NCBI RefSeq assembly: GCF_000826545.1
Contig: NZ_CDME01000007.1
Span: forward strand, 248,001 to 312,000
Origin: Kibdelosporangium sp. MJ126-NF4
Lineage (GTDB): Bacteria; Actinomycetota; Actinomycetes; Mycobacteriales; Pseudonocardiaceae
Reading direction: 5' to 3'
Length of the DNA: 64,000 nucleotides
In this document: positions 43,014 through 51,750 of the stretch, piece by piece
Position numbering within the stretch: the first letter of the stretch is position 1
How the letters are laid out: each line of letters begins with the position of its first letter
Translations under genes and position numbers: made by a program
The notes under the pieces: generated by a model
What the model saw: the letters and a program-made list of their open reading frames with translations, nothing else
Told to the model about the DNA's origin: nothing
The model's database searches: none

Positions 43014-44194
43014 GCAAGGAACGGCACCAGCTGACCAGCATGCGCCTGCTGGGGCTGGTCTACGTCGTGATCGTGGCGAGTTTCCTCGCGCTGACCGTGG
43101 CGATCTACGCCGACGCGTTCTCCGACGACCCCACGGTGACGCTGCGCACCAGCCAGGTCGGCAACCAGATGCAGGCCGACGCGGACGTGAAACTGCGCGG
43201 TATCAATGTCGGCAAGGTCCGCTCGGTGGAAAGCCACGGCGGCGGCGCGGTGCTCACGCTGAAGATGGATCCCCAGACGATCGAGCGGATCCCGGCGAAC
43301 GTGGCGGCGCGACTGCTGCCCAAGACACTGTTCGGCGAACGCTACGTCAGCCTGACCATGCCGGAGCACCCGAACGGCAAGCTGGCGGGCGGCGACGAGA
43401 TCAGGCACGACCGGTCCGCCGCCACTGTCGAGATGGAGCAGGTCCTCAACAACCTGCTGCCGCTGCTGCAGTCCGTCCGGCCGGAGAAGCTGTCCGAGAT
43501 GCTCACCGCGCTCTCGCAGGCACTCGACGGCCGCGGCGAGAAGCTCGGCGACACGCTCGTCCAAGTCGGACAGTACGTCGGCGAGCTGAACCCGCAGCTG
43601 CCCCAGATCAAGGAGGACATCTCCCGGTTCGCCTCGGTCGCGGACACCTACAACGCCGCGGCCAGTGACTTCCTGCAGGCGCTGACGGACTTCACGGTCA
43701 CCAGCAAGACCATTGTGGACCAGCGCAACTCGCTGCTCACGTTGTACTCGACGCTCGGCACCGCCGGTACGGACATGGCGAAGTTCCTGACAGTGAACAA
43801 GGAAAACATCATCTCGCTGTCCGACGAGAGCAGGGGGACCCTTGACCTGCTGGCCAAGTACGCGCCGCAGTACGCGTGCATGTTGACCGCGGTCGCGGAC
43901 TTCAAACCGAGGGTGGACAAGGCTTTCGGGGGCGGTGGACTGCACGTGGACCTCAAGGTCCTCGAGGATCGCGGCAAGTACGTGCCCGGCCGCGACGACC
44001 CGAGGTACACCGACAAGCTGGGGCCGCGCTGCTACGGCCACGACGCCCCGAAGTTCAAACCCGCCGCGGTGGAGTCGTTGCCGAACTCACCGGCCGAGCG
44101 CGACATGCTCGACACGATTGCTCCTGACATGCCCGCGTGGGGCAGCCTGCTCGTCGGGCCGCTGTACCGCGGTGCGGAGGTGACCGTGCGATGA
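43010..44194 (+). CDS. mceA: Mce-family protein A
   Basis: 394 residues. One N-terminal membrane anchor (LLGLVYVVIVASFLALTVAIYADAF), then the MCE domain (about 45-125: LRTSQVGNQMQADADVKLRGINVGKVRSVE, TLFGERYVSL), then a long helical region and a C-terminal tail with two Cys (QYACML, GPRCYG). Mce proteins form a heterohexameric tube carrying lipids or sterols to the YrbE permease. The letter comes from position in the operon. Overlaps mceB by ATGA. Confidence 0.93.
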   Translation: MSKERHQLTSMRLLGLVYVVIVASFLALTVAIYADAFSDDPTVTLRTSQVGNQMQADADVKLRGINVGKVRSVESHGGGAVLTLKMDPQTIERIPANVAARLLPKTLFGERYVSLTMPEHPNGKLAGGDEIRHDRSAATVEMEQVLNNLLPLLQSVRPEKLSEMLTALSQALDGRGEKLGDTLVQVGQYVGELNPQLPQIKEDISRFASVADTYNAAASDFLQALTDFTVTSKTIVDQRNSLLTLYSTLGTAGTDMAKFLTVNKENIISLSDESRGTLDLLAKYAPQYACMLTAVADFKPRVDKAFGGGGLHVDLKVLEDRGKYVPGRDDPRYTDKLGPRCYGHDAPKFKPAAVESLPNSPAERDMLDTIAPDMPAWGSLLVGPLYRGAEVTVR

Positions 44195-45204
44195 GGGGAC
44201 TGCTCGCACCACTGATCAAGGTGATCGTGTTCGCGATCGTCACGGTCGCGTCGACCGGCCTGCTCGGGCTGACCATCGCGAACATCGACCTGCGGCCGTC
44301 CTACGACTACACGGCCAGGTTCTCGGACGTGACGTCGTTGTCGGTCGGCGACGACGTCCGGATCGCCGGTGTGCGCGTCGGCCAGGTCGAAACCATCGAC
44401 CTGGTGGACAGGCGCGTGGCCACGGTGGCGTTCACCGTCGACGCCCGGCGCAAGCTGCCGACGTCGGTCACCGCGACCATCAAGTACCGCAACATGATCG
44501 GCCAGCGCTACATCTCGCTGGATCGCGGTGTCGGCCCGCTCAACGACGTCCTCAGCCCCGGTTCGGAGATCCCGTTGCAGCGTACCAAGCCCGCGCTCGA
44601 CCTGACCGTGTTGTTCAACGGGTTCAAACCGCTGTTCCAGGCGCTGTCGCCGGACGACGTCAACAAGCTCTCGAACGAGATCGTCCAGGTGCTGCAGGGT
44701 GAGGGCGGCACCGTGGAGAACCTGTTGCGGCACACCGCGTCGCTGACGTCCACGCTGGCCGAGAAGGACCAGGTGATCGGCGAGGTGATCGGCAACCTCA
44801 ACAACGTGCTCGACACCGTGAACGCGCACAGCGACGAACTCGGCAGCCTGCTCACCACCCTGCAGCAGTTCGTGACCGGCTTCGCCAAGGACCGCCAGCC
44901 GATCGGCCAGGCGATCAGCTCGCTCGACGAACTGGCCGGGGCGACCGCGGGGCTGCTGGAGGAGGGCCGCGCGCCGCTCAAGGACAGCATCGTCGGGCTC
45001 GGCCAGGTGGCGAAGAACATCGCGGACAACGAGAAGGTCGTCGACCAGGCGCTGCGCAACCTGCCGGTGAAGATGGAGAGCATCGGCCGCACAGTCAGCT
45101 ACGGCTCGTGGCTGAACACGTTCCTGTGCTCCGCGCAGACCACGACACCGATGCCGATGCCGTTCGCAGGCGGGATTCCCGTGACCCAGCCGAGGTGCAA
45201 GTGA
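44191..45204 (+). CDS. mceB: Mce-family protein B
   Basis: ATG 44191 within the mceA stop; 337 residues. Membrane anchor LLAPLIKVIVFAIVTVASTGLLGLTIANI, MCE domain (YTARFSDVTSLSVGDDVRIAGVRVGQVETIDL to GQRYISLDRG), then a coiled helical region rich in LLxxLxxxxxxL repeats that builds the tunnel needle. The C-terminus is short with two Cys (TFLCSAQ, QPRCK). Confidence 0.93.
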   Translation: MRGLLAPLIKVIVFAIVTVASTGLLGLTIANIDLRPSYDYTARFSDVTSLSVGDDVRIAGVRVGQVETIDLVDRRVATVAFTVDARRKLPTSVTATIKYRNMIGQRYISLDRGVGPLNDVLSPGSEIPLQRTKPALDLTVLFNGFKPLFQALSPDDVNKLSNEIVQVLQGEGGTVENLLRHTASLTSTLAEKDQVIGEVIGNLNNVLDTVNAHSDELGSLLTTLQQFVTGFAKDRQPIGQAISSLDELAGATAGLLEEGRAPLKDSIVGLGQVAKNIADNEKVVDQALRNLPVKMESIGRTVSYGSWLNTFLCSAQTTTPMPMPFAGGIPVTQPRCK

Positions 45205-46214
45205 TGAGGTCCTTCCAGGAACGAAACCAGGCGGTCATCGGGCTGGTCAGCATCGTGGTGCTGAGCCTGATCGGGCTCACCGCGTTCTACTCGGACGACC
45301 TGCCGATCATCGGCGGCGGCCGGACGTACACCGCGCAGTTCACCGAGGCGGCCGGGCTGATCTCCGGCACCGAGGTGCGCGCCGCGGGCGTGAAGATCGG
45401 CACGGTCAAGGACGTCGACCTGGAAGGCGACCACGTCAGGGTGCGGTTCCGGGTCAGGGACGCGTGGGTCGGCGACCAGAGCACGGTGGCGATCCGGATC
45501 AAGACCCTGCTCGGCTCCAAGTACCTCGCGGTCGACCCGCTCGGCAACGCCGAACAGGACCCGGACAAGCCGATCCCGCTCGGCCGCACCGCGTCGCCGT
45601 ACGACATCAACCAGGTCTTCGACAAGCTGGCCACCACGGTCACCGAGATCGACACGAACAAACTCGCCGAGTCGCTCGGGGTGCTGGCCGACACGTTCGC
45701 CGACTCGCCGCAGGAGATCCGCTCGGCACTGCAAGGCCTCTCCGCGCTGTCGAAGACGATCTCCACCCGTGACCAGGAACTGGCCAAGCTGTTCGCCAAC
45801 ACCCACGAGATCAGCAAGACCTTCGCCGACCGCGACGCGGAGGTGGAGAAGCTGCTCAAGGACGGCGAACTGCTGCTCGGCGAGATCCACAAGCGGCGGG
45901 ACGCGATCAGCTCGTTGCTCAAGGGCACCCGTGAACTCGCCGCGCAGCTCTCGGGTCTGGTCGCCGACAACACGGCCACGCTGCGGCCCGCGCTGGAACA
46001 GCTGGACCGCGTCAACGCGATCCTGCAACGCAACCAGGACAACTTGAACCGGAGCCTGCAGTTGGCCGGTCCGTACTACCGGATGCTCGGCAACGCGGGC
46101 GGCAACGGCAGGTGGTTGGACATGTACGTGTGCGGCCTGATCGCGCCGGTCGGCTCGCCACCGGACACCGACCCGGCCAACGGGAACTGCATCCCGCCGA
46201 AGGGGGCGAAATGA
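45204..46214 (+). CDS. mceC: Mce-family protein C
   Basis: ATG 45204 shares one base with the mceB stop (TGATG); 336 residues. It starts MRSFQERNQAVIGLVSIVVLSLIG, the conserved MceC N-terminus and anchor. The MCE domain follows (YTAQFTEAAGLISGTEVRAAGVKIGTVKDVDLEG to LGSKYLAVDPLG), then a long helical stretch with repeated heptads (STRDQELAKLFANTHEISKTFADRDAEVEKLLK). Ends with a Cys-containing tail (MYVCGL, GNCIPP). Confidence 0.93.
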   Translation: MRSFQERNQAVIGLVSIVVLSLIGLTAFYSDDLPIIGGGRTYTAQFTEAAGLISGTEVRAAGVKIGTVKDVDLEGDHVRVRFRVRDAWVGDQSTVAIRIKTLLGSKYLAVDPLGNAEQDPDKPIPLGRTASPYDINQVFDKLATTVTEIDTNKLAESLGVLADTFADSPQEIRSALQGLSALSKTISTRDQELAKLFANTHEISKTFADRDAEVEKLLKDGELLLGEIHKRRDAISSLLKGTRELAAQLSGLVADNTATLRPALEQLDRVNAILQRNQDNLNRSLQLAGPYYRMLGNAGGNGRWLDMYVCGLIAPVGSPPDTDPANGNCIPPKGAK

Positions 46215-47320
46215 CACGGGGACTGAGAGCTCTGACCATCATCTCCGTGGTCGCGCTTGCCCTCACCGCGGTGACCTACCTGGTGTTCCGGCCGTCCGGC
46301 GGCACCAAGATCACCGCGTACTTCGCCACCGCCGTCGGGCTCTACGAGGGCTCAACGGTCCGGGTGCTCGGCATCCCGGTCGGCACAGTCGACACGGTCA
46401 CCCCCGTCGGCAAGCAGGTGAAGGTGGAGCTGTCGGTCGACTCCGACCGGGCGATCCCGGCGAACGCGTCCGCCGTCGTGGTCGCACCCAGCCTGGTCAG
46501 CGACCGGTTCGTCCAGCTGGCTCCCGCCTACGCCGGTGGCGCGCAGATGCAGTCGGGCACGGTGATCCCGGTCGAACGGACCATCACCCCGGTGGAACTG
46601 GACGACCTGTACAAGAGCCTGAGCCAGCTGTCGACCGCGCTCGGCCCGGACGGCGCCAACTCCAAGGGCGAACTGTCCAGGCTACTGGACGTGATGGCCG
46701 CGAACACCAAGGGCAACGGTGCGCTGATCGGCGACACGATCAGGCAGTTCGCCGAGGCGTCCCGCACCCTCGCCGGCGCGAAGGACCAGCTGTTCGGCAC
46801 GATCGAGGGCCTGCAGAAGTTCACGACCATGCTGGCGCGCAACGACGGCACGGTGAAGAAGTTCACCAACCAGCTGCGGGACGTGTCCGCGTCGCTGGCC
46901 GCCGACCGCGCCGACCTCGGTGGTGCGCTGGCCGAACTCGCCACCGCGCTGGAGCAGGTGCGTGGGTTCATCAAGGACAACCGGGCCGCGTTGAAGTCCA
47001 ACGTGGACCGGCTGACCGGGATCACGAAGGTGCTCGTCGACCAGCGCAAGTCGCTGGCCGAGGCGGTGGACGCGGCGCCGAACGCGGCGAAGAACCTGCA
47101 AGAGGCGATCAACCCGGCGACCGGCGCGCTGGAGTCACGCACCAACCTGCTGGAGTACTACGACCCCGGGTCGATGGTCGCGTGCAACCTCACGCCGAAC
47201 GCCGGTGCGGTGACGTCTCCGCAACAGAAGTGCCTTGAGCTCAAGCCCAGCACACAGGGCGACGGGCCACCACTGCCGCTGCCCGCGATGGGACAGCAGT
47301 ACAGCGCGGGAGGCCGCTGA
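46211..47320 (+). CDS. mceD: Mce-family protein D
   Basis: ATG 46211 in the mceC stop; 369 residues. Anchor ALTIISVVALALTAVTYLVF, MCE domain (ITAYFATAVGLYEGSTVRVLGIPVGTVDTVTPVG to VSDRFVQLAPAY), helical needle region, and a Pro-rich C-terminus with two Cys (VACNLTPN, QQKCLEL). The next ATG shares the last base of its stop (TGATG). Confidence 0.93.
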   Translation: MTRGLRALTIISVVALALTAVTYLVFRPSGGTKITAYFATAVGLYEGSTVRVLGIPVGTVDTVTPVGKQVKVELSVDSDRAIPANASAVVVAPSLVSDRFVQLAPAYAGGAQMQSGTVIPVERTITPVELDDLYKSLSQLSTALGPDGANSKGELSRLLDVMAANTKGNGALIGDTIRQFAEASRTLAGAKDQLFGTIEGLQKFTTMLARNDGTVKKFTNQLRDVSASLAADRADLGGALAELATALEQVRGFIKDNRAALKSNVDRLTGITKVLVDQRKSLAEAVDAAPNAAKNLQEAINPATGALESRTNLLEYYDPGSMVACNLTPNAGAVTSPQQKCLELKPSTQGDGPPLPLPAMGQQYSAGGR

Positions 47321-48354
47321 TGCGCACGCTCATCCTGGCGGCGGTGATGCTCCTGATGGCCGGATGCGGCGCGGGTGGGTTCAACGGCGTCTACAACCTG
47401 CCGCTGCCCGGTGGCGCCGATCTCGGCGACAACCCGTACCGCGTGCGTGTGCAGTTCGCTGACGTGCTCGACCTGGTGCCGCAGTCCGGTGTGAAGGTCA
47501 ACGACGTGCCGGTCGGCCGGGTCGATTCGATCGACGTCGCTGAGGATGGCTGGACAGCCGAGGCGGTCCTGCTGGTCAACAGCGACGTGGCGCTGCCCGC
47601 CAACGCGTTGGCCTCGGTCCGCCAGTCGAGCCTGCTCGGTGAGAAGTTCGTGGAACTGCGCGTGCCCTCCGCACCGGCGGGCAAGCTCGCCGACAACGCC
47701 GTGATCCCGGTGGAACGCACCAACCGCAACGCCGAGATCGAAGAGGTCTTCGGCGCGTTGTCGCTGTTGCTCAACGGCGGCGGTGTCGGCCAGTTCCAGC
47801 AGATCGCCCGCGAGGTCAACAACGCGCTGGACGGCAACGAGCAGGGCCTGCGCGACCTGTTGTCCAACATGGACAAGTTCGTCGCCGAGCTCGACGGCCA
47901 CCGCACCGAGATCACCAGGGCGCTGACCAGCCTCAACCGGCTCGCCGGGACAGTGGCCGGGCAACGCGGCCGGATCACCGGCGTGCTCAAGGACCTCGGG
48001 CCGGGTGTCGACGTGCTCAGCCAGCAGCGCCAGCAACTCGTCGGGTTGCTTGGCTCACTGGACAAGCTGTCGAAAGTCGCCGTGGACACGGTGAACAAGT
48101 CCAAGGACGACATCGTCGCCGACTTCAAGGCGCTCGCGCCCACGCTGCGCGGGCTCGCCGCGGCGGGGGAGAAGCTGCCGCAGTCCTTCGAACTGCTGCT
48201 GACGTATCCGTTCACCGACAAGGCCGCTCAGGCGATCAAGGGCGACTACCTGAACGTCTTCATCGAGCTGTCCGTGCCGCCCACCGATCCGGAGGCGCCC
48301 GCCGTGCCACTGCGGCCCATGGACCCACCCGTCGGCACACCAGGAGGCCGCTGA
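47320..48354 (+). CDS. mceE: Mce-family lipoprotein E
   Basis: 344 residues. Begins MRTLILAAVMLLMAGCGAGG: a type II signal peptide with lipobox LMAGC, so the protein is lipid-anchored, the defining trait of the E position. MCE domain: RVRVQFADVLDLVPQSGVKVNDVPVGRVDSIDV to LGEKFVELRVPS. The helical region follows. Sequence order and the lipobox fix the A-F lettering of the operon. Confidence 0.95.
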   Translation: MRTLILAAVMLLMAGCGAGGFNGVYNLPLPGGADLGDNPYRVRVQFADVLDLVPQSGVKVNDVPVGRVDSIDVAEDGWTAEAVLLVNSDVALPANALASVRQSSLLGEKFVELRVPSAPAGKLADNAVIPVERTNRNAEIEEVFGALSLLLNGGGVGQFQQIAREVNNALDGNEQGLRDLLSNMDKFVAELDGHRTEITRALTSLNRLAGTVAGQRGRITGVLKDLGPGVDVLSQQRQQLVGLLGSLDKLSKVAVDTVNKSKDDIVADFKALAPTLRGLAAAGEKLPQSFELLLTYPFTDKAAQAIKGDYLNVFIELSVPPTDPEAPAVPLRPMDPPVGTPGGR

Positions 48355-49544
48355 TGCTGACTCGCCGGATCAAGCTGCAGGTGGCGATCTTCGTGGTGAT
48401 CGCACTGGCCGGTGTGAGCTACGTCGGCGCCAGCTACGCCGGTCTCGACCAGATCTTCGGCGGGCGGGGGATGGCCGTCACCGCGAAGATGCCGGAGTCC
48501 GGCGGGCTGTTCACCAACTCCGAGGTCACCTACCGCGGTGTCCGGGTCGGCAGGGTCGGGCCGATGCGGCTGACCGACGACGGCATCGAGGCCGAGCTCA
48601 GGCTGGAACCGGGCGGCCCGGACATCCCCGACGACCTGGTCGCGGTCGTGGCGAACCGCTCGGCGGTCGGTGAGCAGTACATCGACCTGCGGCCCCGCCG
48701 CGACAACGGTCCCTTCCTGCGGGAGGGGGCGGTGATCACCGGCGTGCACCTGCCGATGCCAGTGCAGACCGTGCTGTCCGATCTGGACGGTCTGGTCAAG
48801 TCGGTGCCGATCGGGTCGCTGCAGACCGTGGTGGACGAGCTCAGCGACGCGTTCCGCGGCCGCGGCGCCGACCTGCAGGCGTTGCTGGACAACCAGGCCG
48901 ACTTCGTGCAGACGGCCAAGCAGTACATGCCCCAGACGAAGGACCTGATCACCGACAGCGGCACGGTGCTGCTCACGCAGCAGGACCTGTCGGCATCGAT
49001 CACCGGGTTCAGCGAGGACGCGCGGTTGCTGGCGGACCAGCTCAAGAAGTCCGACGGTGACCTGCGCAGCCTGATCAAGGCGACGCCGGGGGTGTCGGGC
49101 GAGGTCAGCGGTCTGCTGCGGGAGTCGGGCTCGGAACTCGGGGTGGTGTTGGCGAATCTGCTCACGCCGGCGCAGATCTTCGCCACCCGCGGGCCCGCGT
49201 TCGAGCAGTTGCTGGCCATCTACCCGAAGGCGGTCGCCGACGGGTACCGCGTGATCGGCCCGAACGGGGAAGCGAACACGGCGTTGATCCTGAACTTCAA
49301 CAATCCACCGCCCTGCCGCAAGGGGTACGAGAGCACGCCGTACCACCCGGGCAAGGACGCTGGCCCCACGCCGTTCAACTCGAACGCACGCTGCGCGCTG
49401 CCGTACGGCAGTTCCAGTTCGGTGCGTGGATCGCAGAACGTGCCCAAGGGCGGGCCCGTGCCCAACTCGCCGCCGATGGTGGCGCTCAGCCCCGCACCGC
49501 AGGGGCCGACAACGCTCACCGAGGTTCTCGGAGGTAGCCGGTGA
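48354..49544 (+). CDS. mceF: Mce-family protein F
   Basis: 396 residues. Anchor IKLQVAIFVVIALAGVSYVGASYAG, MCE domain (VTAKMPESGGLFTNSEVTYRGVRVGRVGPMRLTDDG to VGEQYIDLRPRR), helical region, and a long low-complexity Pro/Gly/Ser C-terminus from about 330 with two Cys (PPPCRKGY, NARCALPY), as usual for MceF. Overlaps the next gene by GTGA. Confidence 0.94.
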   Translation: MLTRRIKLQVAIFVVIALAGVSYVGASYAGLDQIFGGRGMAVTAKMPESGGLFTNSEVTYRGVRVGRVGPMRLTDDGIEAELRLEPGGPDIPDDLVAVVANRSAVGEQYIDLRPRRDNGPFLREGAVITGVHLPMPVQTVLSDLDGLVKSVPIGSLQTVVDELSDAFRGRGADLQALLDNQADFVQTAKQYMPQTKDLITDSGTVLLTQQDLSASITGFSEDARLLADQLKKSDGDLRSLIKATPGVSGEVSGLLRESGSELGVVLANLLTPAQIFATRGPAFEQLLAIYPKAVADGYRVIGPNGEANTALILNFNNPPPCRKGYESTPYHPGKDAGPTPFNSNARCALPYGSSSSVRGSQNVPKGGPVPNSPPMVALSPAPQGPTTLTEVLGGSR

Positions 49545-50026
49545 AGGTGTTCGCAATCGTCCTGGTGGCCGTCGCGGCCGTGTTCGCCGGCTGGTCCGGC
49601 TGGATGTGGCTGCGCTCGGCCGACGCCGCCGACGCGGCCACCGACACCCGGCAGGAGGTGCTGCGCGTGGGGGAGCAGGGCATCGCCAACCTGACCACAT
49701 TGGACTTCCAGCACATCGACGAGGGCCTCGACCGGTGGCTGGGGTCCTCGACCGGCACGCTGCGCGACAGCCTGCTGCAGAGCCGCGACGACAGCCGCAA
49801 ACGGCTTGAGGACGGCAAGTCCACCACCGTCGGCAAGGTCGTCGACGCTGCGGTGACCGACCTCGACCAGCAGAACGCACAGGTCATCGCGGCCGTCGAG
49901 ATCACCGTGACGCCACAGGGCGGTGAGTCGTCGGTGCGGCGCAACCGGTTCGAGGCCGGGCTGAGCCGGACCGAGTCCGGCTGGAAACTCAGTTCGCTGC
50001 GGGCAGTGGAGGTGGGGGCGCAATGA
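49541..50026 (+). CDS. Mce-associated membrane protein 1
   Basis: GTG 49541 in the mceF stop, with GGAGG upstream; 161 residues. One N-terminal membrane helix (VFAIVLVAVAAVFAGWSGWMWL), a helical segment, then a small beta-rich NTF2-like domain (GEQGIANLTTLDFQHIDEGLDRWLGSSTG, VTPQGGESSVRRNRFEAGLSRTESGWKLSSL). This matches the Mas/Mam proteins that follow mceF and stabilise Mce complexes in mycobacteria. Confidence 0.88.
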   Translation: MKVFAIVLVAVAAVFAGWSGWMWLRSADAADAATDTRQEVLRVGEQGIANLTTLDFQHIDEGLDRWLGSSTGTLRDSLLQSRDDSRKRLEDGKSTTVGKVVDAAVTDLDQQNAQVIAAVEITVTPQGGESSVRRNRFEAGLSRTESGWKLSSLRAVEVGAQ

Positions 50027-50688
50027 GCGTGAAGCAGCAGCGACCGACTCGCAAGGTTAAGGTGGCCGGGCACAACCGGCCACGCCCGGCGACGGAGACC
50101 GAGCGGCCCGTCGACGCCACCGCGGCTGATTTCCCAGGACCTGATTTTGTGGGGCCGATCCAGTCGGACAGCACGGACCTGACCTACGACGAACTCGACG
50201 AACCGGGCCCGCCGCGGCCGAGGTGGCCGTTCGTGTTGGTGATCGTGGCGGCGGTGCTGGCCGGTGCCGGTGTGTTCTTCACGGTGAAGGCGTCCTCCGG
50301 CGGCGAACCAGGCGTCGACACCCAGGCGATGACCGAGGTGAACGGCCAGGTGAAGGCCGGGCTGGAGAAGATCTTCTCGTTCAGCTACGACAAGGTCGAC
50401 CCGAACGTCGCGCATGACGTGCTGGCCGGGTCCGCGGTCGGCGAGTACGACAAGCTCATCCAGCAGGTCCGTGCCGAGGCGCCCGCCCAGAAGCTGGTCC
50501 TGGCCACGCGGGTGACCACGACCGGCGTGAAGTCGATCGACGGTGACCGCGCCGAGCTGCTGGTGTTCCTCGACCAGGTCGCCACCCGTGTCGACACCGG
50601 CAAGACCAGCGGGTCCGCCGCCGCGCTGAGCATCACCGCGGAAAAGCAGGACGGCTCGTGGCGGATTGTCTCGCTGATTCCCCGCTGA
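50023..50688 (+). CDS. Mce-associated membrane protein 2
   Basis: Start overlaps the previous stop (ATGA); 221 residues. A charged, disordered cytoplasmic N-terminus (about 1-65), one membrane helix (WPFVLVIVAAVLAGAGVFFTVKAS) and an extracytoplasmic NTF2-like domain (VNGQVKAGLEKIFSFSYDKVDPNVAHDVLAGSAV, KQDGSWRIVSLIPR). Same class as the preceding protein but with the longer N-terminal tail. It ends the operon; a terminator follows 22 bp after. Confidence 0.88.
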   Translation: MSVKQQRPTRKVKVAGHNRPRPATETERPVDATAADFPGPDFVGPIQSDSTDLTYDELDEPGPPRPRWPFVLVIVAAVLAGAGVFFTVKASSGGEPGVDTQAMTEVNGQVKAGLEKIFSFSYDKVDPNVAHDVLAGSAVGEYDKLIQQVRAEAPAQKLVLATRVTTTGVKSIDGDRAELLVFLDQVATRVDTGKTSGSAAALSITAEKQDGSWRIVSLIPR

Positions 50689-50709
50689 CCCGCTGAACAG
50701 AATAGACAA

Positions 50710-50751
50710 AATGCCTCGTTGGCGCCGTCGGGGTGACGCCAACGAGGCATT
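50710..50751. terminator. 15-bp hairpin terminator after the Mce operon
   Basis: AATGCCTCGTTGGCG (50710-50724) pairs perfectly with CGCCAACGAGGCATT (50737-50751). It lies between the convergent ends of the Mce operon and the secreted-protein gene. A related hairpin sits at 51699-51739 beside the duplicate gene. Confidence 0.75.
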
Positions 50752-50763
50752 GTCCGCGCCCTA

Positions 50764-51354
50764 CTACCACTTAATGGCGAGGGTGAGCTGCAGTGTGTTG
50801 TCCGGGCCGGGGATGAGGCCGTTCAGCATCAGGGTCGAAAGGCCGCAGTCGGTGAACTCCGGAATTGTGTACGGCTTGGCGACAAGGTCGCCGCCCTCCA
50901 GCGGATTGAACTCCGGAGCCGAGTCGAGGTCGATGGACGCAGGCGTCTTGGTGCGGCAGTTCTCACCGACGAACGCCGGCAGACCCCCCACCTTCACGTC
51001 GCTCAGCCTGATGATCACGTCGGAGTGCGCGGCGACGACACCGTCGGTGATCGTGCCGGGGATCGGGCCACTCTGCTCGAACGAGACGGTCGCGGTGGTC
51101 GGCAGCAGGCCGATGACCTTGAACTCCCCGTGGGCAGGCGGTAGCGACATGGTGGCGTTGAACCGGCCGGTCGCACCTTCGAGGTCGGTGATCAGCGAGC
51201 CGGGGCCGAGCGCCAGCGACGAGTTCAGCTTCTTGATGGTCGACGTGCCCTTGGTGATGTCGTAAGTGAAGATCGGGTCGGCGGCGGCGGTGCCTGCGCC
51301 GAGCAGTGCGGCCGTCAATGTTGCGATCGCGCCGATGATGACGGGTCTGAGCAT
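50764..51354 (-). CDS. Secreted protein, Mce-flanking family, copy A
   Basis: ATG 51354; 196 residues. The signal peptide ends GTAAADP. The mature part is beta-rich and corresponds to the C-terminal domain of the 40004-41407 protein: LPTTATVSFEQ, IRLSDVKVGGLPAFVGENCRT, SIDLDSAPEFNPLEGG, TIPEFTDCGLSTLMLNGLIPGP, LQLTLAIKW. Two Cys (NCRT, DCGL) probably form a disulphide. It is a close paralogue of the next gene. Function unknown; proximity and domain sharing suggest an envelope role linked to Mce transport. Confidence 0.82.
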   Translation of the reverse strand: MLRPVIIGAIATLTAALLGAGTAAADPIFTYDITKGTSTIKKLNSSLALGPGSLITDLEGATGRFNATMSLPPAHGEFKVIGLLPTTATVSFEQSGPIPGTITDGVVAAHSDVIIRLSDVKVGGLPAFVGENCRTKTPASIDLDSAPEFNPLEGGDLVAKPYTIPEFTDCGLSTLMLNGLIPGPDNTLQLTLAIKW

Positions 51355-51403
51355 AGGTCGAGCTCCTTTGCCGAAATCGCACTCCTTGGGTTCGCGAATT
51401 CAA

Positions 51404-51420
51404 CCTACTCGTGAGTATGT
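51404..51420 (-). promoter_or_regulatory. Shared operator-like palindrome, site 2
   Basis: In the coding direction of copy A this reads TAACATACTCACGAGTAGGT, with TACTC/GAGTA arms. It lies about 50 bp upstream of the copy A start and matches sites 1 and 3. Confidence 0.6.
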
Positions 51421-51484
51421 TAGCGTCGCAAGGTAGTAGTCGGCTCGCCTGTGAAATCATCATGCAGATGAGCGTTCCAGGCCT

Positions 51485-51602
51485 TGGGTCTAGCGTGAAC
51501 ATGCATTTTCTCGCCTTGTTTGCCAATTGAGGATCATCGTGAACACCGGTAGCCCGCCCGGTCGCCTTGTCAACGGCAGGACGGTGGCGATGGTTGCCGT
51601 CT
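51485..51602 (-). pseudogene. Degraded fragment of the XRE-cupin regulator gene
   Basis: ATGCATTTTCTCGCCTTGTTTGCC (in part, 51501-51524) is repeated exactly at the 3' end of the regulator gene (about 52488-52512). GAGGATCATC and the following CCCGGTCGCCTTGTCAACGG-like stretch (51529-51601) match 52707-52780. About 190 bp between these two blocks is missing, and frames are broken. It is a leftover of the duplication that produced the two secreted genes. The rest of the 51355-51750 gap shows no gene. Confidence 0.75.
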
Positions 51603-51698
51603 TGCCCGTTCTTCGCTAAAGGCTCGTCCTGCTTGGCCTCGCTGGTGGGTGGCTTTGGGCAGTGAAGCGCTACCCGGTCATCGGCCGAAGGAAATGCA

Positions 51699-51739
51699 AA
51701 TGCCGCGTTGGTGTCGTCGGGAGACGCCAACGCGGCATT
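51699..51739 (-). terminator. Hairpin terminator after copy B
   Basis: AATGCCGCGTTGG (51699-51711) pairs with CCAACGCGGCATT (51727-51739), and the stem can extend inward past a mismatch. It is the duplicated counterpart of the hairpin at 50710-50751, with two compensating base changes (CTCG/CGAG to CGCG/CGCG). Confidence 0.7.
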
Positions 51740-51750
51740 GTCACACCCTG